A stretch of DNA of 64,000 bases from Bacteroidetes bacterium OLB10 (GTDB lineage Bacteria; Bacteroidota; Bacteroidia; AKYH767-A; OLB10): positions 141,454 through 205,453 of the forward strand of contig LNBX01000025.1 of assembly GCA_001567275.1 (NCBI GenBank), in the 5' to 3' direction. The position numbers and the translations under genes are program-made. The first letter of the stretch is position 1. Each line of letters starts with the position of its first letter. Below are positions 10,244 through 18,569 of the stretch, piece by piece. A model generated the notes under the pieces. That model searched no databases and was not told the DNA's origin. It was given only the letters and a program-made list of their open reading frames with translations.

Positions 10244-11155
10244 TTAACTAATGTTTTCTCCAGTCCTTTTTATAAAAAAACATCCTGCAATCAGGATTAT
10301 GACTGATACTGCAAGCCACCACCCCTGTCCCTGTTCGGTTCCAAAGGTATCCTGATTAAATGATAATTGGCCATGCTGTTCCATCCAACTGAAAATTACA
10401 GCAGATGCATTGTTAACAAAATGAGCTGTTATTGGTGCCCAGATACTTCCTGTCCAAACCAACAAATATCCCAGAAAAACACCTAATGCAAAACGAGGAA
10501 TAAAACCTAAGAACTGCATGTGAATGGCACTGAAAATAATTGCAGTAATTATCACTGACAGATGCAAACGTCCTGTTGCCTGCTGAAAAAGTTTTTGAAA
10601 TACTCCTCTGAAAATTAGCTCTTCACCAATTGCAGGCAGCAAACCTATCATCAGTAAATTTATGATCAGGTCAGATACTGAATTCATTTTCAAAAATTCT
10701 TCTGTAAGTTTTGCAGCCTGTTCTTCCATAGCCCTGATAGCGTTTTCAACTGATTGCAACGATGAAGGCAAATGCAATTGACTATTCCATTCCAGAAGAA
10801 AATTTATCAAAGGAGTTGCTGCAAGCGTTAAAATGAGAATAATGATTAAGCTGCTAAATTTTACCCTCCTGAAAGAAAGATATTCGAAAGAATTGATGGA
10901 GAATAAATAAGCAGCAAGCGCAGCAGGAACAATCATCATACCCACCTGCGCCATCACCTGCATAAATTTCAACTCGTCAACAGTGGCATTTGCTCCTTGC
11001 ATGGCTGTCATCAATTCTGTCAAATCTTTACCAAAAACCCATGCCGTAAGTGGTATGCTGATGATTGAAAAAAGTCCGAAAAACACGAGTATAAGTCCGG
11101 TAAAAATGATTAATTTTAAGACGGAATCCGTCTGCTTCAGATATCCTTTCAACAT
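10244..11155 (-). CDS. CPBP family intramembrane glutamic endopeptidase
   Basis: This is a polytopic membrane protein of about 303 residues from the CPBP (Abi, CAAX-protease-like) family. The family's three conserved sites are all visible: GEELIFRGVF (the EExxxR site), FSAIHMQF (FxxxH) and HFVNNAS (HxxxN). Several hydrophobic helices precede and surround them. The frame opens at 11245, but that would run into the divergent dus gene; the ATG at 11155 (MLKGYLKQTDS) gives a compact protein and leaves a 50-base divergent promoter region. Substrates are unknown. In bacteria such proteins have been linked to prenyl-protein-type cleavage, bacteriocin immunity or regulated proteolysis; nothing here decides among these. 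Confidence 0.85.
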   Translation of the reverse strand: MLKGYLKQTDSVLKLIIFTGLILVFFGLFSIISIPLTAWVFGKDLTELMTAMQGANATVDELKFMQVMAQVGMMIVPAALAAYLFSINSFEYLSFRRVKFSSLIIILILTLAATPLINFLLEWNSQLHLPSSLQSVENAIRAMEEQAAKLTEEFLKMNSVSDLIINLLMIGLLPAIGEELIFRGVFQKLFQQATGRLHLSVIITAIIFSAIHMQFLGFIPRFALGVFLGYLLVWTGSIWAPITAHFVNNASAVIFSWMEQHGQLSFNQDTFGTEQGQGWWLAVSVIILIAGCFFIKRTGENIS

Positions 11156-11161
11156 CTTTTG

Positions 11162-11169
11162 TAATTTTG
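11162..11169 (+). promoter_or_regulatory. -7 element TAATTTTG upstream of dus
   Basis: TAATTTTG matches the Bacteroidota -7 consensus TAnnTTTG exactly. It lies 37 bases before the dus ATG, in the short divergent gap with the CPBP gene. No clear -33 TTTG is seen at the expected distance. Confidence 0.5.
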
Positions 11170-11205
11170 CGCGAAGGTAAATTTTCCTTTTGGAAGAACT
11201 GTTAA

Positions 11206-11787
11206 ATGGTAAAAATCGGCAATATAGAACTGGGTGAGTTTCCACTGCTGTTGGCTCCTATGGAGGATGTAAGTGATCCACCATTCAGGTATGTATGCAA
11301 ACAACAGGGCGCTGATTTGATGTATACTGAGTTTATCAGTTCAGAGGGGTTGATACGCAATGCAGCTAAAAGCACACATAAACTGGATGTTTTTGAATAT
11401 GAAAGACCCATTGGTATTCAGTTGTTCGGTTCAGACATCAACTCCATGCATGAAGCTGCACTCATTGCAGAGCAGGCAAAACCTGATTTGATTGACATTA
11501 ATTATGGTTGTCCCGTAAAACAGGTTGCTTGTAAAGGTGCAGGTGCTGCCTTACTACAGGATATACCAAAAATGGTAAGCATGACCAAAAAAATTGTTGA
11601 CTCGGTTAAATTACCTGTTACAGTAAAAACACGACTTGGTTGGGACGATAAAACAAAAAATATTTTAGAAGTTGCTGAACGATTACAGGATATTGGAATA
11701 AAAGCTCTCACCGTTCATGCGCGCACTCGCTCTCAGATGTATAAAGGCTCTGCAGACTGGACATTGCTTGGTGAAACTGAAAAATAA
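11206..11787 (+). CDS. dusB: tRNA-dihydrouridine synthase, N-terminal part (frameshifted gene)
   Basis: This frame encodes the FMN-binding TIM-barrel part of a Dus enzyme, which reduces uridine to dihydrouridine in tRNA D-loops. Visible motifs are LAPMEDVSDPPFR near the start, INYGCPVKQVACKGAGAALL with the catalytic Cys of the second CxxxK region, and VHARTRSQMYKG. The frame ends in GETEK and a TAA at 11785-11787, too early for the family, which is usually about 320-340 residues. The missing C-terminal half continues in the +1 frame from about 11775 (KNNPRITIPVFGNGD). The gene is therefore interrupted by a single-base-type frameshift in an A-rich tract. It may be a real mutation or a sequence error. 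It heads a tight dus-murI-iaaA run. Confidence 0.85.
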   Translation: MVKIGNIELGEFPLLLAPMEDVSDPPFRYVCKQQGADLMYTEFISSEGLIRNAAKSTHKLDVFEYERPIGIQLFGSDINSMHEAALIAEQAKPDLIDINYGCPVKQVACKGAGAALLQDIPKMVSMTKKIVDSVKLPVTVKTRLGWDDKTKNILEVAERLQDIGIKALTVHARTRSQMYKGSADWTLLGETEK

Positions 11788-12193
11788 TCCGAGGATTACT
11801 ATTCCGGTTTTCGGTAATGGTGATGTGGATACTCCACAAAAAGTTGTAGAAATGAAAAATCGTTATGGAGTAGATGGCATCATGATTGGCAGAGCAAGTA
11901 TCGGATATCCCTGGATTTTTAATCAGGTGAAACAATACCTCGCAGGCAATACCTCCTACCCTGTTCCCGGAATTGATGAGCGTATTGAAGTATGCCGAAC
12001 TCATCTGCTTAAGTCGGTGGAATGGAAAGGCAACGTATTGGGCATTCTCGAAATGAGAAGACATTACACCAACTATTTCAAAGGGATGGACCATTTTCGT
12101 GATTACAGAGTAAAACTGGTTACATCCAATCATCTTGATGAACTTCTGGAAACACTTGAACTCATCAAAGAAAAATATTCAGTAGTTGTCTGA
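11717..12193 (+). CDS. dusB: tRNA-dihydrouridine synthase, C-terminal part (frameshifted gene)
   Basis: This is the continuation of the Dus enzyme in the +1 frame. Homologous sequence starts at about 11775 with NNPRITIPVFGNGDV; the upstream codons to the ATG at 11717 are just open frame without Dus character. Motifs include VFGNGDVDTP and GVDGIMIGRASIGYPWIF, which bind the FMN phosphate, then the helical C-terminal tRNA-binding domain (MRRHYTNYFKG). Together the two parts give about 329 residues, a normal Dus length. The stop at 12191-12193 is one base before the murI ATG. The level (DusB versus another Dus) is inferred from general resemblance to the bacterial DusB type. Confidence 0.8.
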   Translation: MRALALRCIKALQTGHCLVKLKNNPRITIPVFGNGDVDTPQKVVEMKNRYGVDGIMIGRASIGYPWIFNQVKQYLAGNTSYPVPGIDERIEVCRTHLLKSVEWKGNVLGILEMRRHYTNYFKGMDHFRDYRVKLVTSNHLDELLETLELIKEKYSVVV

Positions 12194-12194
12194 T

Positions 12195-13004
12195 ATGTTA
12201 CCTGCATCATCACCTATTGGTATTTTCGACTCCGGCATTGGTGGACTTACTGTTGCTGCAGCCATTCATAAACTGTTGCCTGAAGAACAACTTATTTATT
12301 TTGGTGATACCGCTCATGTGCCTTATGGAGATAAATCAGAAGAGCTGATACGATCTTATGCCGAACGTATTACCAACTTTTTGCTCAACGAAAAAAAATG
12401 TAAAGCCATAGTCATTGCATGTAATACCGCTTCGGCTGCTGCTTATGCTTTGCTGCGCGACAGGTATAAAGGTGCTGTACCGGTAATCAATGTGATTGAT
12501 CCCATGATTGAATGTGTAATTGCCGATGACAACATTAAGTCTGTGGGTATCATTGCCACAAAAACTACCATCGCATCCGGCATTTATCAGGAGAAATTCT
12601 CACGGAGAAAACCATCCCTGACTTATCATGCTTTGGCAACTCCACTTTTGGCCGGAATGATTGAAGAAGGATTTTACAACAACAACATTTCCACTGCTGT
12701 ATTAGAAGAATATCTTTCATATACTCCCTTTCAAAACATAGACGGACTTGTGCTTGCATGCACTCACTATCCTCTCATTAAAAATGAAATAAATTCTTTC
12801 TTCAAGGGGAAAGTAAAATTATTCGATTCGGCACAGGTAGTTGCGGCACGCCTGCAATGGATTCTGCAAAAAGAAAATCTTCTTGCAGTAAAACGTACGG
12901 GCAGCAATCATTTTTTTGTTTCGGATTTTACTGCATCATTCGAGCAAAGTACCCGCATATTTTTTGGACATCAGGTGCAGTTGCAACACATTTCTCTCAC
13001 CTGA
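12195..13004 (+). CDS. murI: Glutamate racemase
   Basis: This enzyme converts L- to D-glutamate for peptidoglycan synthesis, in the cytoplasm without cofactor. The 269-residue protein shows the family's substrate-binding start (GIFDSGIGGLTV), FGDTAHVPYG, and both catalytic cysteine motifs: ACNTASA (Cys77) and ACTHYPLI. The ATG at 12195 is chosen, one base after the dus stop. A TTG nine bases upstream is possible but unlikely. Spacing suggests translational coupling with dus and co-transcription with the isoaspartyl peptidase gene 21 bases downstream. Confidence 0.95.
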   Translation: MLPASSPIGIFDSGIGGLTVAAAIHKLLPEEQLIYFGDTAHVPYGDKSEELIRSYAERITNFLLNEKKCKAIVIACNTASAAAYALLRDRYKGAVPVINVIDPMIECVIADDNIKSVGIIATKTTIASGIYQEKFSRRKPSLTYHALATPLLAGMIEEGFYNNNISTAVLEEYLSYTPFQNIDGLVLACTHYPLIKNEINSFFKGKVKLFDSAQVVAARLQWILQKENLLAVKRTGSNHFFVSDFTASFEQSTRIFFGHQVQLQHISLT

Positions 13005-13025
13005 TAATATTTAAAAAAAATCAAC

Positions 13026-13949
13026 ATGAAACCTTTTACCATAGCAATACACGGAGGTGCAGGCACCATCAGTCCCGACAGTATGACTGCTGAAAAAGAA
13101 CAACTCTATCTCAGAGGGCTGGAGCAGGCTTTATCCGCAGGACATGCTGTTTTAAAAGAAAACGGTTCTGCTATGGATGCAGTAATGGCAGCCGTTGTAC
13201 AACTGGAAGACAATCCATTATTCAATGCCGGACGTGGAAGTGTTTTCACTCATGAAGGACTGCATGAAATGGATGCTGCAATAATGGATGGCAACAGCGG
13301 CAATGCCGGAGCCGTTGCCGGAGTAAAAAGCGTGCGCAATCCCATTGTTCTGGCAAGGCTTGTTATGGAAAAAACAGAACATGTGATGTTACATGGCAAC
13401 GGTGCCGAAGAACTTGCCAAACTGCATCACCTTCCATTTGAGTCACCTGAATATTTTTATGATGCTTACCGTTATGAACAATGGCAAAGTATTCGTGATA
13501 CTGAAACAACACAATTAGACCACAGCAAGAACAAGAAATTTGGAACTGTTGGTGCCGTAGCGCTTGATGTGCATGGCAATGTAGCTGCAGCCACTTCTAC
13601 AGGTGGTATGACCAACAAACGGTTTTCGAGAATTGGTGATTCACCCATTATTGGAGCAGGCACCTATGCTGCCAATCATACCTGTGCGGTTAGTTGCACC
13701 GGTCATGGCGAGTATTTTATACGCTCTGTAGTTGCTTATGATGTGAGCTGCCTCATGGAATATAAAGGTCTCTCTATTGAAGAAGCCTGCCGAACTGTAG
13801 TGATGGAAAAACTGGTAAAAACAGGAGGTGAAGGAGGACTTATTGCTGTTGACAAAACAGGAATACCCCAACTGGTATTTAACTCCGAAGGGATGTACAG
13901 AGGCTATCAAATAAACCATGAAATGCCGTTTACAGCTATTTACAGGTAA
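13026..13949 (+). CDS. iaaA: Isoaspartyl peptidase / L-asparaginase (Ntn hydrolase)
   Basis: This is a 307-residue plant-type asparaginase that would cleave isoaspartyl dipeptides and asparagine. The precursor has the family start (IAIHGGAGTIS), NAGRGSVFT, and the autocleavage site KKFGTVGAVALD, where Thr174 would become the nucleophile of the beta subunit. TSTGGMTNKRFSRIGDSPIIG and GHGEYFIR follow. The family's C-terminal glycine-rich end is present. No signal peptide is seen, so the cytoplasm is expected. It is the last gene of the dus-murI run. Confidence 0.93.
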   Translation: MKPFTIAIHGGAGTISPDSMTAEKEQLYLRGLEQALSAGHAVLKENGSAMDAVMAAVVQLEDNPLFNAGRGSVFTHEGLHEMDAAIMDGNSGNAGAVAGVKSVRNPIVLARLVMEKTEHVMLHGNGAEELAKLHHLPFESPEYFYDAYRYEQWQSIRDTETTQLDHSKNKKFGTVGAVALDVHGNVAAATSTGGMTNKRFSRIGDSPIIGAGTYAANHTCAVSCTGHGEYFIRSVVAYDVSCLMEYKGLSIEEACRTVVMEKLVKTGGEGGLIAVDKTGIPQLVFNSEGMYRGYQINHEMPFTAIYR

Positions 13950-14081
13950 GCATATTTAAGTCTGCCATACTAAACTTTTAACTAGACTCATTTTAGATTA
14001 ATTCACCTCTAAAAACGGGTGCTTTACCTGAAAATATGCATGATTTGTTAAAGAAATAACATTTATTTCATCAGAACTATT

Positions 14082-14089
14082 TAATTTTG
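14082..14089 (+). promoter_or_regulatory. -7 element TAATTTTG upstream of the small T9SS protein
   Basis: This is an exact match to TAnnTTTG, ending 17 bases before the ATG at 14107. The predicted leader is only about 10 bases. No convincing -33 TTTG was found at 17-20 bases. Confidence 0.5.
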
Positions 14090-14106
14090 CAAAAAATAAA
14101 CTGAAA

Positions 14107-14877
14107 ATGATGAAACGTTTACTCACACTAATTTTTTCAGCACTTACCATATCAGGATTCTCACAGATATTAGTATCCTATGATTTTACAGGTTACAATG
14201 GGTTGGTGCAAAGTATTCCTGCAGGTTGGACTATTACTGTAAATGACAGTACACCAGGTTCCACACAAACTTTCTACACAACTTCCTCTTCATGTGGAGT
14301 TTCATGTCCGTCTTACAAATTTAATCAGACAGGTGCAACTATCATAACTCCAACATTTACTAATGCCACTCATCTGCAGTTTTTGATGAAAGGAAATGGC
14401 ACCCTGCATTATAATCCTTTTAATGTATATACTACAACAGATGGTATTAACTGGAATATATTACAAACCTACAACCCTGTTTCGTTTACGGCTGCTACTT
14501 ACACATTAAATCTTAGCTCCAGCGATATTCAGGTAAAATTTGAATATATCAAAGACACTTTAGGTTATAACGTAGCACTGGATGATATCATTATTTCTAA
14601 CGGACCGGTTGGAATAAACCAGTTGAGCAATAATAATCCTGTATCTGTTTATCCTACCATTTCAAGCGGTGTATTGAATATTGAAAGCAGTTCTGAAAGA
14701 AAAATGATTGAAGTTGCCATCATCAATATGATAGGTAAAGAGGTTAAGCATCTTAACTTCATTCAAAATAATGGCAAGACAGTATTGAATCTTACAGACC
14801 TGCCTGATGGTGTTTACGTTTTGAAAATTAACATGAACGGACAGTTACTGAATAAACGTATTGTCATCAAACGATAA
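14107..14877 (+). CDS. Secreted protein with T9SS type A sorting domain
   Basis: This is a 256-residue secreted protein of unknown role. The signal peptide MMKRLLTLIFSALTISGFSQ is followed by a beta-rich domain (about 22-170) that resembles the jelly-roll region found before many T9SS signals. The C-terminal sorting domain runs from about 180 (VYPTISSGVLNI, then IINMIGKEV, LPDGVYVLKI and the basic end KRIVIKR). This places the protein outside the cell or anchored to the surface by the T9SS. It stands alone with its own promoter and a strong terminator. No catalytic motif is visible. Confidence 0.85.
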   Translation: MMKRLLTLIFSALTISGFSQILVSYDFTGYNGLVQSIPAGWTITVNDSTPGSTQTFYTTSSSCGVSCPSYKFNQTGATIITPTFTNATHLQFLMKGNGTLHYNPFNVYTTTDGINWNILQTYNPVSFTAATYTLNLSSSDIQVKFEYIKDTLGYNVALDDIIISNGPVGINQLSNNNPVSVYPTISSGVLNIESSSERKMIEVAIINMIGKEVKHLNFIQNNGKTVLNLTDLPDGVYVLKINMNGQLLNKRIVIKR

Positions 14878-14898
14878 TGATTAAGTAAAATACTTTTT

Positions 14899-14926
14899 AA
14901 GCCATCTATAAAAGATGGCTTTTTTA
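14899..14926 (+). terminator. Rho-independent terminator after the small T9SS gene
   Basis: AAGCCATCT and AGATGGCTT pair around a short A-rich loop and are followed by a T-run. The hairpin starts 22 bases after the stop of the T9SS gene. Confidence 0.8.
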
Positions 14927-14952
14927 TTTTCTCTCACCAAGGCTGAACCTAT

Positions 14953-15171
14953 TCATTCAGCGTTTAATAATTTTAACAACAATTGCTGATAACGATAAGG
15001 GTCAACAGGTTTAGCTTTACTCATCTGATATAACAGGTTTACTTCTTTTGGTTTGGTAATTTCATAAGCACAACACCATAACGCTGCTTCAACTATGGAA
15101 GGTGTGACATTTTTAATTTTTTTCTTTACCAGATTACTAAAAGCAATTACGCTTTCCTCCTCCGCTTTCAA
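14953..15171 (-). CDS. C-terminal continuation of the adjacent conserved gene (separate frame)
   Basis: The reading frame encodes a helical, Lys/Glu-rich peptide (KKKIKNVTPSIVEAALWCCA...YQMSKAKPVDPYRYQQLLLK). It has no ATG or GTG start; the first usable codon is a TTG at 15171. The frame is open upstream to inside the end of the neighbouring gene, with sensible protein sequence (ENITKKISHYIQKKYHGNRL) right up to that gene's stop at 15228. I read it as the last ~95 residues of that gene, shifted out of frame by a single-base-type event near 15230-15250, rather than a gene of its own. Function is unknown. Confidence 0.55.
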   Translation of the reverse strand: MKAEEESVIAFSNLVKKKIKNVTPSIVEAALWCCAYEITKPKEVNLLYQMSKAKPVDPYRYQQLLLKLLNAE

Positions 15172-15227
15172 TCTGTTTCCATGATATTTTTTCTGAATAT
15201 AATGACTGATTTTCTTCGTAATATTTT

Positions 15228-16517
15228 CTAATCTGATTTGACTGACCGGCTTAATTGCCAGGCAATATTACTCTCTGTAAACTGTATCAAAGTCCTCTCA
15301 GAAGTTCGGTAATTTTTATCCGACCTTATTCTTTCTGCTTCTTTTGCAGCCAGTACTCTTAGTGTTGAATCAACAGGTCTGAAACCATAACGGTAATAAA
15401 ACCAAAATGCCCCTGATTTGATTCCATCAGGATTATCCTGCCCATATTGATATGGTTCCACTTCAAAATCATCTATACCAAAGTATTGTCTGTAAACACG
15501 CAACAACTGACAAAACACATAACCTGACTCGCCCCCTCTGAACCAGTCAAAAATGTTGATGCCAAATAATGCGCGCCTTCCAAAAACCCAGCTTCCTCCA
15601 TAAGCACACGGGTATCCATTCTTGAACAAAGTATAACCTATATATGACTCAAATGGCAATTGCCTTTCAGGTGTCATTCCATATACAGCTACTGCAATTC
15701 CTCTTTCCAGTTCAATATATCTGAGTGAGTTCTCATCCATATACGTCACAGTATCCGTTTCGCGATTTGTCAGTGCCATTGATTTCTTTATGGTATCAAC
15801 AAGATTCTTTTTAGTCTGAGCATCTAACTTTAACGGTAACGGTATTTTCGCACTAATCAACTTCTCATGATCAAATTTCTTTAACAAATCTCTGTGATAA
15901 TAAACAGGAGCCTGCCGAAAGCGATTATACGCAAGAGAAAATTTCTTGTCTTCAGGTTGCAGCGCACAAAGCAGAGCAAGACTGTCAAATAAAAAATCTT
16001 TGACCAGTGGAACCTGATTCAGTCTGTTAAATTCATTCAGCAAAAAACTCAACTGTTTATCCTGCTTGACTCCTAATGTCTGAAATAAATCATCATTATC
16101 CAATCCTGCAGAAGTTTCGGTACGTTCTGCTGAAGTCAATGTAGTATAAAGCAAACTATTCAAATCAGGCATTTCTGAGGCTGATGTTTCTAAAATCACT
16201 TTACAACCATCATGACTTTGTAACCACTGCAAAAAATCATGTGTAAACTGCACCTTCAAATTGGTGAATGGCATACCGGTATTTTCAAAAATCAATTTTT
16301 GCTTTTTGGATGCTGATTTCAGAAAACGGGTCATGCTTGCGAGTCTTTTTTCAGCAATTCGTTCCGCTTCAGCGGACTGCGGATATGCCAAAAAAAACAT
16401 CAATGCTTCAATTATTGATTTGGCACTTTTTTTATCTTTCATTCTCAATTGCCCTGAAACCAAAAACTTTTTCACATTGTCAGCTAATTCTGTTAAGGTA
16501 TAACTTACTTCTGCCAT
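15228..16517 (-). CDS. Conserved Bacteroidota protein with GNAT-like C-terminal region (probably frameshifted at its end)
   Basis: This is a 429-residue protein without signal peptide or membrane segments. I do not recognise a named family with certainty. The N-terminal ~240 residues are helical and charged. The region about 290-400 has GYPCAYGGSWVFG, FRGGESGYVFCQLLRVYRQ and SGAFWFYYRYGFRPVD. These recall the acyl-CoA-binding RGxGxG..LL and FYxxxGF elements of N-acetyltransferases, so a GNAT fold is a reasonable inference. The ATG at 16517 (MAEVSYTLTEL) is chosen over a TTG at 16553. The stop at 15228 seems premature because coding-like sequence continues in another frame to 14953. It is transcribed divergently from homogentisate dioxygenase. 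Confidence 0.7.
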   Translation of the reverse strand: MAEVSYTLTELADNVKKFLVSGQLRMKDKKSAKSIIEALMFFLAYPQSAEAERIAEKRLASMTRFLKSASKKQKLIFENTGMPFTNLKVQFTHDFLQWLQSHDGCKVILETSASEMPDLNSLLYTTLTSAERTETSAGLDNDDLFQTLGVKQDKQLSFLLNEFNRLNQVPLVKDFLFDSLALLCALQPEDKKFSLAYNRFRQAPVYYHRDLLKKFDHEKLISAKIPLPLKLDAQTKKNLVDTIKKSMALTNRETDTVTYMDENSLRYIELERGIAVAVYGMTPERQLPFESYIGYTLFKNGYPCAYGGSWVFGRRALFGINIFDWFRGGESGYVFCQLLRVYRQYFGIDDFEVEPYQYGQDNPDGIKSGAFWFYYRYGFRPVDSTLRVLAAKEAERIRSDKNYRTSERTLIQFTESNIAWQLSRSVKSD

Positions 16518-16634
16518 AAAAGAAATTTTTCTACAAGAATAAAAATTAAACAACTAGGTAATTTTCATGTTTAATTGACAAATATCATTTGAAATAAGTT
16601 TTCAATTCAATCACTTTGCAAAAAATATTTTACT

Positions 16635-17816
16635 ATGCCAATTTATCAGAAACAAGGATTAATTCCACATAAACGACATATTGTATTTCGTCAGCCTAAC
16701 GGACAACTTTATCACGAAGAGTTGGTTGGAACCGAAGGATTCTCAGGTATTTCATCACTGGTATATCATTTACATCCTCCTACAATAGTTAAAGAATTCG
16801 GAAAGCCATATAGTGTGAGGCCTCAAATTGTTATTGAAGATAATTTACAGGCACGCAGCTACCTTGGTTTCGAAGTAGCACCGGAAGATGATTATATCAA
16901 AAGTCGAAAGGTGATGTTTGTAAACAACGACATGCAAATAGGAATTGCTTCACCATTAAAAGGTACTGACGGTTATTTTTTCAAAAATGCTGATGCAGAT
17001 GAAATGTTGTTTATCCATCGCGGAAGTGGTACTGTAAAGACAATGTATGGAACCATTGATTTTAAATATGGAGATTATATAATTATTCCACGTGGTACTG
17101 TTTATCAGATTGAATTTGACACAAACGACAATAAGATTCTTTTTATTGAATCGCATTCGCCCATTGAAACTCCATCACGTTATCGCAATCAGTATGGACA
17201 GTTTATGGAAAACTCGCCCTTCTGCGAAAGAGATATTAAACTTCCGCATTCGCTCGAAACGCATGATGAAAAAGGAGAATTTCTCATCAACATCAAAAAG
17301 CGAGGTCTGATTTATCCTTATATTTATGAAAGACATCCATTTGATGTAGTAGGTTATGACGGATGTTGTTATCCTTATTCAATCAGTATCTTCAACTTTG
17401 AACCAATTACAGGTCGCATACACATGCCTCCGCCCATACATCAGCAATTTCAGGCAAACAATTTTGTTGTATGTTCTTTTGTTCCCCGTATGTATGATTA
17501 TCATCCTCAGGCAATACCTGCTCCATATCATCACAGTAACATTGACAGCGATGAGATGTTATATTATGTAGATGGCGATTTTATGAGCAGAAATAATATT
17601 CAGAAAGGGCAGATTACACTTCATCCTGCAGGATTGGTTCACGGCCCGCACCCGGGAGCAATTGAACGAAGCATTGGTAAAAAAGAAACCAATGAAATGG
17701 CTGTGATGATAGATCCGTTTAATCCGGTAAAAATTACTGCTGAAGCAATAAAGGTTGAACTACCGGAATATTATATGTCGTGGCAGATGTCGGATAAAAA
17801 TGTACAAACAGTTTAA
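16635..17816 (+). CDS. hmgA: Homogentisate 1,2-dioxygenase
   Basis: This non-haem iron enzyme opens the ring of homogentisate to maleylacetoacetate in tyrosine and phenylalanine breakdown. The 393-residue cupin-type protein begins MPIYQKQGLIPHKRHIVFRQ and shows the C-terminal metal-site region HSNIDSDEMLYYVDGDF and HPAGLVHGPHPGAIERSIG, where the His and Glu ligands lie. The length fits the shorter bacterial form. The ATG at 16635 follows a T-rich stretch with TCACTTTG, a weak -7-like element. It is followed 34 bases later by a peroxiredoxin and then the phenylacetate epoxidase genes. The next enzymes of the pathway (maleylacetoacetate isomerase, fumarylacetoacetase) are not in the window. Confidence 0.95.
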   Translation: MPIYQKQGLIPHKRHIVFRQPNGQLYHEELVGTEGFSGISSLVYHLHPPTIVKEFGKPYSVRPQIVIEDNLQARSYLGFEVAPEDDYIKSRKVMFVNNDMQIGIASPLKGTDGYFFKNADADEMLFIHRGSGTVKTMYGTIDFKYGDYIIIPRGTVYQIEFDTNDNKILFIESHSPIETPSRYRNQYGQFMENSPFCERDIKLPHSLETHDEKGEFLINIKKRGLIYPYIYERHPFDVVGYDGCCYPYSISIFNFEPITGRIHMPPPIHQQFQANNFVVCSFVPRMYDYHPQAIPAPYHHSNIDSDEMLYYVDGDFMSRNNIQKGQITLHPAGLVHGPHPGAIERSIGKKETNEMAVMIDPFNPVKITAEAIKVELPEYYMSWQMSDKNVQTV

Positions 17817-17850
17817 ATTTTAAAATAATTATAAATAATTAAATAATATC

Positions 17851-18480
17851 ATGAATGTATTAGTAGGAAAAAAAGCACCATCATTCAGTGAAGATGCAGT
17901 AATAAACGGAAAAGAATTTACAGAGAATTTTTCGCTTGAACAATATTTGGGAAAGAAGTATGTAGTATTCTTCTTTTATCCTATGGATTTCACATTTGTA
18001 TGTCCCACTGAGTTGATTGCATTTCAAAATCATCTGACTGAATTTGAAGAGCGAAACACAGCAGTAGTAGCCTGTTCTACCGATTCAAAATATTCACACT
18101 GGGCATGGCTAAATACCGAACAAAACAAAGGAGGAATTAAAGGCGTTACTTATCCGATAGTTGCAGACCGTTCTAAAACAATTGCATCACAATTTGGGGT
18201 TCTTGCAGGTGAATACAACTTCAATGAGGGTAAACTTCAGTTTGAAGGCAACCCCGTTGCCTATCGCGGATTATTTTTAATAGACAAAGAAGGTGTTGTC
18301 CGTCATCAGGTAATCAACGACCTCCCGTTGGGAAGAAGTGTGGGTGAAGCATTGCGCATGGTTGATGCACTGCGTTTTTACGAAGAAAACGGAGAAGTTT
18401 GCCCTGCAGACTGGCATGCCGGCCAGTCGGGAATGAAAGCCACCTCTGAAGGGTTGGTTGAGTATTTTTCTAACAATTAA
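17851..18480 (+). CDS. 2-Cys peroxiredoxin (AhpC/Prx1 type)
   Basis: This 209-residue thiol peroxidase reduces hydrogen peroxide and organic peroxides in the cytoplasm. The peroxidatic cysteine is Cys51 in DFTFVCPTEL, and the resolving cysteine is Cys184 in EVCPADWHAG. RHQVINDLPLGRSVGEALR is the usual conserved stretch between them. It lies between hmgA and paaA on the same strand, so it may protect the oxygenases; that is inference. An alkyl hydroperoxide reductase AhpC assignment is possible, but no ahpF is near. Confidence 0.92.
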   Translation: MNVLVGKKAPSFSEDAVINGKEFTENFSLEQYLGKKYVVFFFYPMDFTFVCPTELIAFQNHLTEFEERNTAVVACSTDSKYSHWAWLNTEQNKGGIKGVTYPIVADRSKTIASQFGVLAGEYNFNEGKLQFEGNPVAYRGLFLIDKEGVVRHQVINDLPLGRSVGEALRMVDALRFYEENGEVCPADWHAGQSGMKATSEGLVEYFSNN

Positions 18481-18569
18481 AAATGTAAATTTACACGCTG
18501 ATAATGAAGCGGTTTTTTTTGTTTCATTAGATATAGCAAAACAGAGTTTTCATAATAAATGAATCAACT

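Noticed and set aside
11770-11790. Programmed +1 frameshift in dus
   Set aside because: No strong slippery motif, weak codon or Shine-Dalgarno-like stimulator as in prfB is visible, and Dus genes are not known for recoding; an indel is simpler.
18485-18535. Palindrome GTAAATTTAC and T-run before paaA as a terminator
   Set aside because: The stem is short and AT-only and is not directly followed by the T-run.
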